Assembly (NCBI GenBank): GCA_947629005.1
Contig: CANRCD010000011.1
Span: forward strand, 1-61,468
Length of the DNA stretch: 61,468 bases
Direction of reading: 5' to 3'
Source of the DNA: an uncultured Clostridia bacterium
GTDB taxonomy: Bacteria; Bacillota; Clostridia; UMGS1883
Shown: positions 1-7,443 of the stretch, one piece after another
How positions within the stretch are numbered: position 1 is the first letter of the stretch
Layout of the letters: each line of letters opens with the position of its first letter
Notes under the pieces: generated by a model
The model's input: the letters and a program-made list of their open reading frames with translations, nothing else
Told to the model about the DNA's origin: nothing
Databases searched by the model: none
Program-made: the position numbers and the translations under genes

Positions 1-39
1 TATAAATTCCCACCCTTATTTTTGATTTTTATAATAGCA

Positions 40-84
40 AAAAAGGCCGCTGTTATCAGGAAAACCGATAACAGCGGTCTTTTT
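40..84 (-). terminator. Intrinsic terminator of the tRNA-Lys unit
   Basis: An 11-bp perfect stem (47-57 with 67-77) extended by two G-C pairs around an AAAA loop. On the minus strand the right side is followed by a run of T (complement of 40-44), 5 bases beyond the tRNA-Lys CCA end. A-rich flanks on both sides could also let it act on the plus strand. Confidence 0.85.
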
Positions 85-89
85 CAAAC

Positions 90-165
90 TGGTGCGCCAT
101 CAGGGACTCGAACCCTGGACACCCTGATTAAGAGTCAGGTGCTCTACCAACTGAGCTAATGGCAC
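90..165 (-). tRNA. tRNA-Lys (anticodon CTT)
   Basis: On the minus strand a 76-nt cloverleaf with an encoded CCA end. The acceptor GTGCCAT pairs with ATGGCGC (one G-T pair), the T loop is TTCGAGT, and the anticodon loop CTCTTAA gives CTT, which reads lysine codon AAG. It has its own promoter upstream and a hairpin terminator directly downstream, so it is a single-gene unit. Confidence 0.97.
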
Positions 166-209
166 ATTTCTGCCGGAACGGGCTTCCGTCCGGCCACTGA
201 ACATTTGGT

Positions 210-238
210 ATTATAGCACGGAAGTTAGGGTTTGTCAA
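210..238 (-). promoter_or_regulatory. Promoter of tRNA-Lys
   Basis: Minus strand: TTGACA (233-238), 17-bp spacer, TATAAT (210-215) in the context TGCTATAAT. Both hexamers match the sigma-A consensus exactly. The predicted start is about 40 nt before the tRNA; a small hairpin (about 172-197) lies in the leader. Confidence 0.88.
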
Positions 239-305
239 TAGTTTTTTTGAAAAAATTTCAAATCATTTTATCGACTGTTTAAAGCCTTATGGTCACGGCG
301 AACCT

Positions 306-914
306 CTACTTTCGATTATACTCCTGCAGGCTGCACATCATTATGGCGCCAAGGCCGTTAGCCGCTGAAACCACAAGCAGGAACAGCAGGTACTTCGCTG
401 CCTGCACGGGGTTCGTGATACCGAAAACCGCGTAGCCCATGTCGGCGATACTATGCTCGAAGCCGCAGAGAATGAATGTCATGATACAGAGGAAAATGCC
501 GACGACCTTGCCGCAGCCGCTTGGGTTTGAGGCGAAATTCTCAACGGCGACGTACATCAGTATTCCGCAGAAAAATGACAAAATCGCTATGGCAAGCCAA
601 CTCTGGCCTATCTTCGCGTCCATCAGCGAGGCCGCCTTTTCGGCGTACTGGGGCTTCGCTATCCGCACAAGAAGCGAGGCCGCCGCGCAGCCCGCGAAAT
701 TCCCCAGCCAAATGACGGCGCAGTCAGCGGCGTTTTTATTTTTGAGCACATATCCGATTTTTCCCGTAAAAAGGTTCATTCCGAATGAACAAATGGTAAA
801 AAGCGCAATCGAAAACAGCGCCGCGCCGACGACCTTGTTGTCGCAGGCCAAAAAAACCGTAACGCCAATGGCTATCATAATGCCGGACGCCACGGCCTTG
901 GTGAATACTTTCAT
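306..914 (-). CDS. Formate/nitrite transporter (FNT) family channel
   Basis: A 202-residue integral membrane protein of the FNT family, pentameric channels for small monovalent anions such as formate, nitrite or hydrosulfide. Visible family motifs are GMNLFTG near residue 50 (the conserved LFTGN loop) and GFEHSIADMG near residue 150 (the GFEHSxANM loop); six hydrophobic segments can be traced. The protein begins directly at the first helix and is shorter than the usual 250-280 residues, lacking the cytoplasmic N-terminal extension. The start ATG follows a GGGGGCGAG site and a consensus promoter at 949-977. No formate or nitrite enzyme lies nearby, so the substrate cannot be assigned. Confidence 0.85.
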   Translation of the reverse strand: MKVFTKAVASGIMIAIGVTVFLACDNKVVGAALFSIALFTICSFGMNLFTGKIGYVLKNKNAADCAVIWLGNFAGCAAASLLVRIAKPQYAEKAASLMDAKIGQSWLAIAILSFFCGILMYVAVENFASNPSGCGKVVGIFLCIMTFILCGFEHSIADMGYAVFGITNPVQAAKYLLFLLVVSAANGLGAIMMCSLQEYNRK

Positions 915-948
915 ACGCTCGCCCCCAAATTAAATGCTTTACGGATAA

Positions 949-977
949 ATTATAGCAAATTTCGCGCCGCTTGTCAA
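949..977 (-). promoter_or_regulatory. Promoter of the FNT channel gene
   Basis: Minus strand TTGACA (972-977), 17-bp spacer, TATAAT (949-954) with an upstream TGC, both at full consensus. It sits between the mnmM stop and the FNT start, so FNT can be expressed independently of the upstream genes. Confidence 0.85.
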
Positions 978-992
978 GCGTTGGAGCGAGAC

Positions 993-1550
993 TCAAACCG
1001 TTTTCAGTATAAAAATCGAAATCGGCACAGCCCCGACGCGGTTATAAAACTCGGTCTTAAGCGCCGTATAGCGCGTATTATCCACAGTTTTAAGGTATTC
1101 CAGCAGAACGTCGCGCTCCTCGCAGCCGTTTTTGCCGCCGTAGTATACGGAAATCGACATCGCTCCGCCGTCCTTAAGAAGGCCGAGCCCCGCCTCGACG
1201 GCCTTAATCGTGCTTTCGGGCCTTGTAAAAATCGAGTGGTCGCCGCCCGGCAGCCAGCCGAGGTTGAACACGATAAGGTCCACGGTTTCGGGCGCGGCGT
1301 AAGCGGCCATATTGGCGTGGCTGTCGAGAACGACCTCCCCTATTTCGCCGAGGCCGAGCCCGCGCAGGCGGGCGCGGGTGTTCTCCACTGCCCTCTCCTG
1401 TATATCGAAGGCAAGTACGCGGCCGCCCTCCCCCACCAAGGAGCAGAGGGCGGCGGTATCATGCCCGTTGCCGGCGGTCGCGTCAATACAAAAGCCGCCG
1501 CGAGGAGCGTGCTCGCGGAAAAATTTTTCGTTTATCGTAAGCGTGTTCAA
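993..1550 (-). CDS. mnmM: tRNA 5-aminomethyl-2-thiouridine methyltransferase (MnmM/YtqB family)
   Basis: A 185-residue class I SAM-dependent methyltransferase. The YtqB/MnmM signature is clear: an ATAGNGHDTAAL SAM-binding loop near residue 23 and FNLGWLPGGDHSIFTRPEST near residue 115. In Bacillus this family performs the last methylation making mnm5s2U at the tRNA wobble position; the function here is inferred from family membership. The start is TTG at 1548-1550, two bases after the stop of the upstream XRE gene, with its AAGGAG site inside the end of that gene, so the two are probably translated from one mRNA. Confidence 0.88.
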   Translation of the reverse strand: MNTLTINEKFFREHAPRGGFCIDATAGNGHDTAALCSLVGEGGRVLAFDIQERAVENTRARLRGLGLGEIGEVVLDSHANMAAYAAPETVDLIVFNLGWLPGGDHSIFTRPESTIKAVEAGLGLLKDGGAMSISVYYGGKNGCEERDVLLEYLKTVDNTRYTALKTEFYNRVGAVPISIFILKTV

Positions 1551-1552
1551 GG

Positions 1553-2488
1553 CTAAATCTCCTTCTTCAGTCCGTCATACCATTCGTCAAACGCTTTCTT
1601 TTTCTCATGCCACTCCTCGGCCTCGCCGTCCCTGCCCGCCTCGCGGCAAACACGGGCAAGTATGTCGTATATACAGCCCCGCTCGTTAAAAAGAAGCTGA
1701 AACTTAAACGAATTCCCTTCATCGGGATATAACAGCTCTATAAGTGAAAACACCGCGCGCAGACTGTCGAGCGCATCGCCGTACCTTTCCGCGCTTTCAA
1801 GCGCCAGAGCGCGAAGCGTCAGCAGCTTCGTTAATGAAGCCCCGTGAAGCCGGATGTCCTCGGCGCAAAACCGCTCCTCCTCGCCGCTGTCCCCCTTGGC
1901 GTGAGCAATATACGCCCGCATTGTATTATAAGTCATATCCGCCCTAACAGGGAATTTTTCCGCACGCGAGCGAGCCTTTTCAAATTCCCCGAAGGCGGCG
2001 TGGAGCAGCGTCATTATCATATTTGCCCTCAGAATGTCGTCGGGGCTTTTTGAATAGGTCTCTAACAGCCGCGTCTGCCTTTCGCACGCCCCGTAAACAT
2101 CCTTTGCACGGCCTTCGTCATAGCAGTCGCTTTCGGGATAAGCAAGGGATATTCCAAGCTCAAGGCTGTTCATGAGCAGAATTGGGGCGTTAGGATAGCG
2201 CTGAAGGGCCGCCTGAACGGCGTCGTAGGCTTCGCCGACGTTTTTCGTTCGATATATTTCGTCTAAAATATTGAGGAGATAAGCGTCTTTATCTTCCGTT
2301 ACCCCGAGCAGAACGTCGGCGCTGACGCAAAGCTCCCTCGCCAACTGCGCCAACAGAAAAACATCCGGCACTCCCCTGCCGTTTTCCCACTTGGAGACCG
2401 CCTGCGCCGAAATATTCAGCTTTTCCGCCAGCTCCTCCTGAGAGAAGCCGCGCTCCTTGCGAAGCCGCCTTATGGTTTTCCCTATCAT
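1553..2488 (-). CDS. XRE-family regulator with TPR-like C-terminal region
   Basis: A 311-residue protein with an N-terminal XRE/Cro helix-turn-helix (about residues 2-60, containing SQEELAEKL and SAQAVSKWENG) and a helical, TPR-like C-terminal region of about 240 residues, a common layout for peptide- or stress-responsive Bacillota regulators. The start at 2488 is chosen over an upstream in-frame codon at 2509 because AGAGGTGAT lies at the right distance before it. The promoter region carries an 11-bp inverted repeat around the -10 box, which suggests autoregulation. mnmM follows after two bases. Confidence 0.85.
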   Translation of the reverse strand: MIGKTIRRLRKERGFSQEELAEKLNISAQAVSKWENGRGVPDVFLLAQLARELCVSADVLLGVTEDKDAYLLNILDEIYRTKNVGEAYDAVQAALQRYPNAPILLMNSLELGISLAYPESDCYDEGRAKDVYGACERQTRLLETYSKSPDDILRANMIMTLLHAAFGEFEKARSRAEKFPVRADMTYNTMRAYIAHAKGDSGEEERFCAEDIRLHGASLTKLLTLRALALESAERYGDALDSLRAVFSLIELLYPDEGNSFKFQLLFNERGCIYDILARVCREAGRDGEAEEWHEKKKAFDEWYDGLKKEI

Positions 2489-2493
2489 AATTA

Positions 2494-2535
2494 TCACCTC
2501 TGAACACATTATAACATAGATGTATTCAGAGGTGA
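2494..2535 (-). promoter_or_regulatory. Promoter with inverted-repeat operator of the XRE gene
   Basis: Perfect 11-bp arms TCACCTCTGAA (2494-2504) and TTCAGAGGTGA (2525-2535) with a 20-bp centre. On the minus strand an extended -10, TGTTATAAT (TATAAT at 2508-2513), lies between them. The right arm covers the weak -35 region and the left arm contains the Shine-Dalgarno site, so a bound dimer would block the promoter. The predicted RNA start is near 2501, so only the left arm is transcribed and an RNA hairpin is not expected. Confidence 0.7.
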
Positions 2536-2570
2536 AGCTCTTTTCTATACTGTTTTTATGAACCGAGGGT

Positions 2571-3098
2571 TTACTCCTTTTCTACTTCAAGCCTTAGCCT
2601 TTTCACAATCAGTTCTTCCCTTGCAACGTCTACCCAGACCCTGATAAGCGGAAACGCCGCGAAAGCCAGCCCCTCGACAAGGCGGAGCAGCTGAGTTTTC
2701 ACAAATGTGCCAAGGGTTACGCAATAAAATCCAATAACGTCAACGCCGTACTCCCGCCGTAAAGCGGCCATATTGCCGTCGGACACGACATACACCATGT
2801 CTCCGGCGATGTTACCGGCCAGTATCCCGATTGCCGCAGCCACACCGACGATCAGTACCTTTAGTATGGTCTTTTTGCCGCCCGCGCTGTCATAGCCGCG
2901 GCTCGCGAGGATGACCGTCAGAATGGCAAGCCACGATGTGAGACAGCCCGCGCCGTAAAACATAATCCACGGGACAGTTCCCGCGAGGGCCCCAGTCAGC
3001 GCGCCGAAAATCCCCTTGACGCAGCTGCCCGCGTCATACTCGTCGACATATTTTTTCGCCGCAACGCGCTTGGCCCTTTCCTCCTCGGTACGGTTCAT
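2571..3098 (-). CDS. Hypothetical membrane protein coupled to leuA
   Basis: A 175-residue protein that I do not recognise. It has a charged N-terminus (residues 1-22), then about four hydrophobic segments (roughly 28-48, 50-66, 82-104, 125-155) and a basic C-terminus. The start ATG overlaps the leuA stop by four bases (ATGA), so translation is probably coupled to 2-isopropylmalate synthase and expression is under the leucine T-box. A role in branched-chain amino acid transport or envelope function is possible but nothing in the sequence proves it. Confidence 0.72.
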   Translation of the reverse strand: MNRTEEERAKRVAAKKYVDEYDAGSCVKGIFGALTGALAGTVPWIMFYGAGCLTSWLAILTVILASRGYDSAGGKKTILKVLIVGVAAAIGILAGNIAGDMVYVVSDGNMAALRREYGVDVIGFYCVTLGTFVKTQLLRLVEGLAFAAFPLIRVWVDVAREELIVKRLRLEVEKE

Positions 3099-4747
3099 TT
3101 CAGCCTGTTTATCGCGCTGACAAGGGCGTTTACGGAGGCCGTCATGATATCGGTGTCCTTGCCCGCGCCCCAGCTTGAGTTTTCGCCGTCGCTTATTTCG
3201 ATATAGGCCACGGCGCGGCTCTTGCTGCCGCGTTCGAGGGCGTGCTCCTTATATGTCGTTATCGAAAAGCCCGGGTGGTAGCGGTCGCAAAGGGCGTTGC
3301 ACACGGCGTCAAGCCGGCCGTTGCCGTGACCGGCCAGCACAAGCGTCTCGCCGCCGAGCTCGATGGTCACCTCGGCCTCGATACCGTTGCGCTGAACGTA
3401 GTGGCACTCGACGAGCTTCATCGGGTCGGAAAGGTTGATGAAATCCTTTCTGAAAATATCCATAACCTCGTCGGGCGAAAGCTCCTTATGCAGATGGTCG
3501 GACACGGACTTGACGGCGTAGCCGAACACCTCGCGCATTTTGGGCGGCAGGTCGTAGCCGAACTGCTTTTCCATAAGGTAGCCTATGCCGCCCTTGCCGC
3601 TTTGGCTGTTGATACGGATAACGTCGCTCTCGTACTCGCGGCCCACGTCCACGGGGTCGATGGGCAGATAGGGCACAGTCCACTTATCGAGACGCTTTTC
3701 CTCTCGCCACTTCATGCCCTTGGCGATAGCGTCCTGATGCGAACCGCTGAACGCCGCGAACACCAGCCGTCCGGCGTAGGGCGCGCGCTCGCCGACGCTC
3801 ATGCCGGTAAGGCGTTCGTATGCGCCGACGATAAGCGGCAGATTCTCGAAGTTAAGCTGCGGGTCAACGCCGTGGCTGAACATATTCATGGCGAGAGTCA
3901 CAATGTCCACGTTGCCGGTGCGTTCGCCGTTGCCGAAAAGCGTTCCCTCTATGCGGTCGCCGCCGGCAAGGAGACCGAGCTCGCTGTCGGCCACGGCGCA
4001 GCCGCGGTCGTTGTGGGGGTGAAGAGAGATGACAACGCTGTCGCGGTACTTGATGTTGTCGCTGATGTACTCGATCTGGCTTGCGTAAACGTGCGGCAGC
4101 GACATCTCCACCGTGACGGGCAGATTGATGATGACCTTCCTGTCGGGGGTGGGCCGCCATATATCCAGCACGGCGTCGCACACCTCGAGGGCGTACTCGG
4201 GCTCGGTGCCGGTGAAGCTTTCGGGCGAGTACTCGAACAGGAAGTCGCCCTCGGTCGCCTCGGCGTACTCCTTGAGCAGCTTCGCGCCGGAGACGGCAAT
4301 CTCCTTTATGGCGTCCTTATCCTTTTTGAAAACCTGCTCGCGCTGGGCCACGCTGGTGGAGTTATAAAGGTGGACTATGGCCTTTTTGCAGCCCTTAAGA
4401 GACTCGAAGGTCTTTTTGATTATATGCTCGCGCGACTGTGTCAGCACCTGAATGACAACATCGTCGGGAATGAGGTTTTTCTCGATGAGCGCGCGGACAA
4501 ATTCGTATTCGGTCTCGCTGGCGGCGGGGAAGCCGACCTCAATTTCCTTAAAGCCCACCTCGACAAGGAATTGGAAGAACTCCAGCTTTTCCTCAAGGCT
4601 CATCGGCACCACAAGCGCCTGATTGCCGTCGCGCAGATCGACGCTGCACCATATAGGAGCTTTGTCTATGTACTCCTTTTTTGCCCATTTCAATTCATTT
4701 ACAGGAGGCATAAAGTAGCCCCTTTGATACTTTGTGTAGTTTTTCAT
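3095..4747 (-). CDS. leuA: 2-isopropylmalate synthase
   Basis: A 550-residue enzyme condensing acetyl-CoA with 2-oxoisovalerate, the first committed step of leucine synthesis. The N-terminal TIM barrel shows the HMGL-like signature WCSVDLRDGNQAL (about residues 33-45) and the metal-binding SLHPHNDRG near 241. The C-terminal dimerisation and leucine-feedback region ends the protein. The length and N-terminus match the long LeuA type 2 (actinobacterial/yeast-like) rather than the roughly 510-residue type 1. It is preceded by a T-box leader and its own promoter. leuB, leuC and leuD are not in the window. The substrate 2-oxoisovalerate comes from the ilvBNCD products further right. Confidence 0.96.
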   Translation of the reverse strand: MKNYTKYQRGYFMPPVNELKWAKKEYIDKAPIWCSVDLRDGNQALVVPMSLEEKLEFFQFLVEVGFKEIEVGFPAASETEYEFVRALIEKNLIPDDVVIQVLTQSREHIIKKTFESLKGCKKAIVHLYNSTSVAQREQVFKKDKDAIKEIAVSGAKLLKEYAEATEGDFLFEYSPESFTGTEPEYALEVCDAVLDIWRPTPDRKVIINLPVTVEMSLPHVYASQIEYISDNIKYRDSVVISLHPHNDRGCAVADSELGLLAGGDRIEGTLFGNGERTGNVDIVTLAMNMFSHGVDPQLNFENLPLIVGAYERLTGMSVGERAPYAGRLVFAAFSGSHQDAIAKGMKWREEKRLDKWTVPYLPIDPVDVGREYESDVIRINSQSGKGGIGYLMEKQFGYDLPPKMREVFGYAVKSVSDHLHKELSPDEVMDIFRKDFINLSDPMKLVECHYVQRNGIEAEVTIELGGETLVLAGHGNGRLDAVCNALCDRYHPGFSITTYKEHALERGSKSRAVAYIEISDGENSSWGAGKDTDIMTASVNALVSAINRLK

Positions 4748-4780
4748 AACTACCGCTCCCTTCTATGATGATTTCAGAAT

Positions 4781-5062
4781 AATAAAAGCTCCGTCTCACA
4801 TAGAGACGAAGCTATGCTCCGCGGTACCACTCTAATTCGCCCGAGCGGGCGCTCTCAGGGGCACATTCATGCCCTGCCGCGTGATAACGGACGGCCTCCG
4901 TCTTGACCTATGACCTTGCGTTCAAAGGTTCGGCAAGGGTTCAGCAAGCGACTCCAAGGCGAGTTCAAACGCGCTCCGCCGCCGGCTCGCACCGCCCGCC
5001 GGCTCTCTGTAGGTTTTACGCGCCCTACTACTCCTTTTCACAGTCTTTGAAAATTCAATTGT
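4781..5062 (-). promoter_or_regulatory. T-box riboswitch of leuA, leucine specifier CTC
   Basis: On the minus strand the leader between the promoter and leuA holds the T-box sequence AGAGTGGTACCGCGG (4819-4833), followed by a terminator hairpin (4787-4813) with TTTTATT after it. Stem I lies at roughly 4925-5040. The element GAACTCGCC in its 3' part suggests CTC (4961-4963), a leucine codon, as the specifier, in line with the downstream leuA. Uncharged tRNA-Leu should stabilise the antiterminator and permit leuA transcription. The T-box assignment is firm; the exact specifier is my reading of the fold. Confidence 0.92.
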
Positions 5063-5068
5063 GAAAAT

Positions 5069-5097
5069 ATTATAGCACACAAAAACGAAAAATGCAA
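5069..5097 (-). promoter_or_regulatory. Promoter of the leuA T-box transcript
   Basis: Minus strand TTGCAT (5092-5097), 17-bp spacer, TATAAT (5069-5074) with extended TGC. The predicted start near 5062 gives a leader of about 310 nt before leuA. Confidence 0.8.
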
Positions 5098-5170
5098 GCA
5101 TTTTTTGAAAATTTTTTCAATGTCTGCCGCACCAGCCCGCGGCGGCGATCAGGAATCCAAAACACAAGGC

Positions 5171-5226
5171 AAAACGCCCGTTTCCGACGGCTGATCGGCC
5201 GTATCGGAGACGGGCGTTCGTTTTTT
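5171..5226. terminator. Strong bidirectional terminator hairpin
   Basis: A 15-bp stem, 5173-5187 pairing with 5104-5118 of the same repeat (that is 5204-5218), capped by a GC-rich inner hairpin. Plus strand is followed by TTTTTT, minus strand by TTTT. It most likely ends the XRE gene at 5338-5865. No gene is seen between 5098 and 5337. Confidence 0.8.
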
Positions 5227-5337
5227 GCGAAATCAAGCGAGAGCATTTGCCCCTGTTATTGCGGCGGGAATAACACGTTACATTGCGATTGCGCCGAGGA
5301 CAGGGCGCAAATCACAAAGCGCTTTCTCCTTGACGCC

Positions 5338-5865
5338 TCACTTTATCCCATATTCGGCGCACTTTTCCAGCACTATGTCCCGAAGCTTTACGCTTTCAAA
5401 ACCGTTCTTCACATCTGTGGGGTCAAGATATGCCCCTGCCATAATGCCCTGAATGGCCGCCTCGGCCACAAAGACTTCAAAAATGTGCTTATCCGAAAAT
5501 GCGTCTCTTATCTCGGTGTTCATGCGCGTATTTATTCCCTCCACGGCGGCGAGATAAATAACGGAATCCCTTCCCATAAGCCGCCCCATGTCGTCAAGGC
5601 AGCGGATAGCCCGCCGCAGATCATCCACCGTGAGCTTTCTTGTGTAGGCGACCGTCCGGCGTCCGCCGCAAAGAATGTTGTCCACGGTAGTTTCAAGCGC
5701 CGCCGCCAACTCCGGTAATATAGCCGTGTCCGGCAGCGTTTCCGCACGTTCCCATTTACTGACAGCCTGAAAGGTGACGCCCAAGCGTTCGCCCAGCTCC
5801 GCCTGCGTCATTCCCTTTGCGCGACGCAAATCGGATATTTGCCGTCCTACTGCTTCAATATCCAT
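5338..5865 (-). CDS. XRE-family transcriptional regulator
   Basis: A 175-residue protein with an N-terminal helix-turn-helix (about residues 5-60, TQAELGERLGVTFQAVSKWE) and a C-terminal region of about 110 residues with no domain I recognise (IYLAAVEGINTRMN). GGAGGTACAGC precedes the ATG. It is a single-gene unit: consensus promoter at 5915-5943, a perfect 14-bp palindrome at the predicted start site and a hairpin terminator downstream. The palindrome makes autorepression likely. Target genes are unknown. Confidence 0.85.
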   Translation of the reverse strand: MDIEAVGRQISDLRRAKGMTQAELGERLGVTFQAVSKWERAETLPDTAILPELAAALETTVDNILCGGRRTVAYTRKLTVDDLRRAIRCLDDMGRLMGRDSVIYLAAVEGINTRMNTEIRDAFSDKHIFEVFVAEAAIQGIMAGAYLDPTDVKNGFESVKLRDIVLEKCAEYGIK

Positions 5866-5893
5866 GCTGTACCTCCAAAGATTAAAGATTATT

Positions 5894-5943
5894 TAAGAGA
5901 TCTCTTATGATTAAATTATAGCATTGCGGAGGTCTTTTTTCAA
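5894..5943 (-). promoter_or_regulatory. Promoter and palindromic operator of the 5338-5865 XRE gene
   Basis: Minus strand TTGAAA (5938-5943), 17-bp spacer, TATAAT (5915-5920) with extended TGC. The predicted start (near 5908) touches the perfect palindrome TAAGAGATCTCTTA at 5894-5907. An operator covering +1 to +14 of a regulator's own gene is a classic autorepression layout. Confidence 0.75.
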
Positions 5944-5995
5944 TAACCTGTTCCTTTAGAAAAGCGACGGCGGCTCAACCGTAAATTGAAATTTT

Positions 5996-6625
5996 TTAAT
6001 TATCTTTAAGCAGCAGCTCCGAAAGCTCCGGAAAGGAGCCGACGCTCCGCCACGGGCTTTCGACCCTGCCGAAGCCGTAGCTAACGAAAACGAATGGTAC
6101 GCCGGCTTCGCGGCAGGCGGCGGCGTCGCCCTCGGTATCGCCCACGTAAACAGGAGCCTTAAGCCCGTTTTTGAGTACAAGGCGGCGCAGCGTCTCGCTT
6201 TTGGGGGCCAAGGTATCGCCGTAGCACAGATAGTCCGTTATCAGCGGGCCGAGGCCGGTATTCTCAAGGAAGGCCTCAATATAGCCCTTCTGGCAGTTGC
6301 TGACAATAAACAGCGGATAGCTCCCCGCGAGGAGACGCAGCGTCTCGGGCACGCCCGAATAGGTGGGCACCCTTTCGGTTTTGAGGGTATTGAGCTCGCT
6401 TTCGCAGCACGCGGCGATCAGCCTCTCGCGAAGGGCGTCGTCCGCGTCCGGCAGGACGGCGCGGAAAATCACGTCCATCGGCTTACCGAAAAGCCCTTCG
6501 AGCATTTTGCCCGTGAGGCCCGCCTCGCGGCCCGAGCAGGCTCTTATAGCCGCGTTCCACGAGCGGGCGCAGATCTCGGTGGTATCCCAGAGGGTGCCGT
6601 CAACGTCAAAAATTATTCCGTCCAT
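5996..6625 (-). CDS. HAD-superfamily hydrolase (phosphoglycolate-phosphatase-like)
   Basis: A 209-residue haloacid dehalogenase phosphatase. Motif I is DVDGTLWD (D7 and D9 as nucleophile and acid), motif II is FIVSNC near residue 138, motif III is the lysine around 171-175, and motif IV is VYVGDTEGD near 180. The cap between motifs I and II is helical, as in the phosphoglycolate phosphatase/beta-phosphoglucomutase group. GGAGAG stands 8 bases before the ATG. The substrate cannot be deduced. It is divergent from the small acidic gene at 6747. Confidence 0.85.
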   Translation of the reverse strand: MDGIIFDVDGTLWDTTEICARSWNAAIRACSGREAGLTGKMLEGLFGKPMDVIFRAVLPDADDALRERLIAACCESELNTLKTERVPTYSGVPETLRLLAGSYPLFIVSNCQKGYIEAFLENTGLGPLITDYLCYGDTLAPKSETLRRLVLKNGLKAPVYVGDTEGDAAACREAGVPFVFVSYGFGRVESPWRSVGSFPELSELLLKDN

Positions 6626-6746
6626 TTCTCACTCTCCTGTTTGAATCGTTTCTAATAATTATACCCCAAACCGGCTCCGCTGTCAACATTTCTTTCATAA
6701 AACCACTCTGCATGCGGCATAATAGCAAATGAAAGGACTGACGAAA

Positions 6747-6896
6747 ATGAAAAAGCAAAGCCGCCCCACGGGAGCGGAGCGCCTGTTTTCCAAAATCAGC
6801 GGCGAGGAGGAGCTTTCCGAAGAGCTTGTGCCGGAGGAGCCGAAGGACGACCGCGATGACGAGCCCGTTTTTGAGGACGAGGAATATTCGAGATAA
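6747..6896 (+). CDS. Small acidic protein, 49 residues
   Basis: A short frame with real gene signals: AAAGGA lies 9 bases before the ATG and the stop runs straight into a strong hairpin terminator. The product begins basic (MKKQSRPTGAERLFSKISG) and then becomes strongly acidic, with about 15 Glu/Asp in the last 30 residues, ending YSR. No hydrophobic segment and no cysteines. I do not recognise a family; the shape fits a small binding or inhibitor protein, but that is speculation. Confidence 0.65.
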   Translation: MKKQSRPTGAERLFSKISGEEELSEELVPEEPKDDRDDEPVFEDEEYSR

Positions 6897-6932
6897 ATAA
6901 CGGGGTCGGCGAGTAACCGGCCCCGTTATTTT
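6897..6932 (+). terminator. Terminator after the 49-residue gene
   Basis: AATAACGGGG pairs with CCCCGTTATT, with an inner TCGG/CCGG pairing, followed by TTTT. It overlaps the last bases of the convergent kinase gene and can end that transcript as well. Confidence 0.85.
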
Positions 6933-7443
6933 ACGTTTCGCCGCATAGGCTTCGCACAAAGGCGTTATACTCCCGCCGGTTTTTTATGACGATAACGTTC
7001 ACGCTTTCCGCCGAACGAAGCTTATCAAGCACCTTTCCCCTTTGCTTGCGGCGATAGCCACATACATAGCGCAAAAATTCTAAGTCCAGCCGCTCGGGGC
7101 AGCCCTCGCCCATGTCGGGGCGGACGACGCCGAGGTTAGTTATTATGCGCTTCAGCGTTCGGAAAAGGCACAGATACGTCGGATAATCAAAAAACACGGC
7201 GGTGTCGGCCCTTTGAAGCCTCACGGCGAGAGTGCGGCCGTAGTCGCCGTCGATTATCCACCTCTCGCCCGCCATTGCCTCGGCCAGCAGGCGGTCGAAC
7301 TCCTCCCTGCTCACGCTCACCCAGCCGGGCCGCCAGAACAAAGCGTCGAGATGGATGAGCGGCAGGCTTAGTCTCTCCGCCATGAGCCCCGCGAGGGTAC
7401 TTTTGCCGCTGCCTGGGCTGCCGGTAATGATTATCCTTTCCAT
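6931..7443 (-). CDS. P-loop kinase, adenylate-kinase-like / FlaR-type
   Basis: A 170-residue P-loop protein with Walker A GSPGSGKST at residues 8-16. The following LIHLDALFWRPGW and WIIDGDYG elements are typical of the proteins called topology modulation or FlaR-like, small nucleotide-kinase relatives with unproven substrates. The start ATG overlaps the stop of the upstream LUD gene by one base (TGATG), which points to translational coupling. The ORF ends at a shared terminator. Confidence 0.85.
   Translation of the reverse strand: MERIIITGSPGSGKSTLAGLMAERLSLPLIHLDALFWRPGWVSVSREEFDRLLAEAMAGERWIIDGDYGRTLAVRLQRADTAVFFDYPTYLCLFRTLKRIITNLGVVRPDMGEGCPERLDLEFLRYVCGYRRKQRGKVLDKLRSAESVNVIVIKNRREYNAFVRSLCGET

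Noticed and set aside
3242-4768. A 508-codon open frame opposite leuA
   Set aside because: Antisense shadow with no domain; leuA is unambiguous.
5092-5718. Plus-strand protein across the terminator and XRE gene
   Set aside because: It crosses a strong terminator and lies opposite a clear helix-turn-helix gene.
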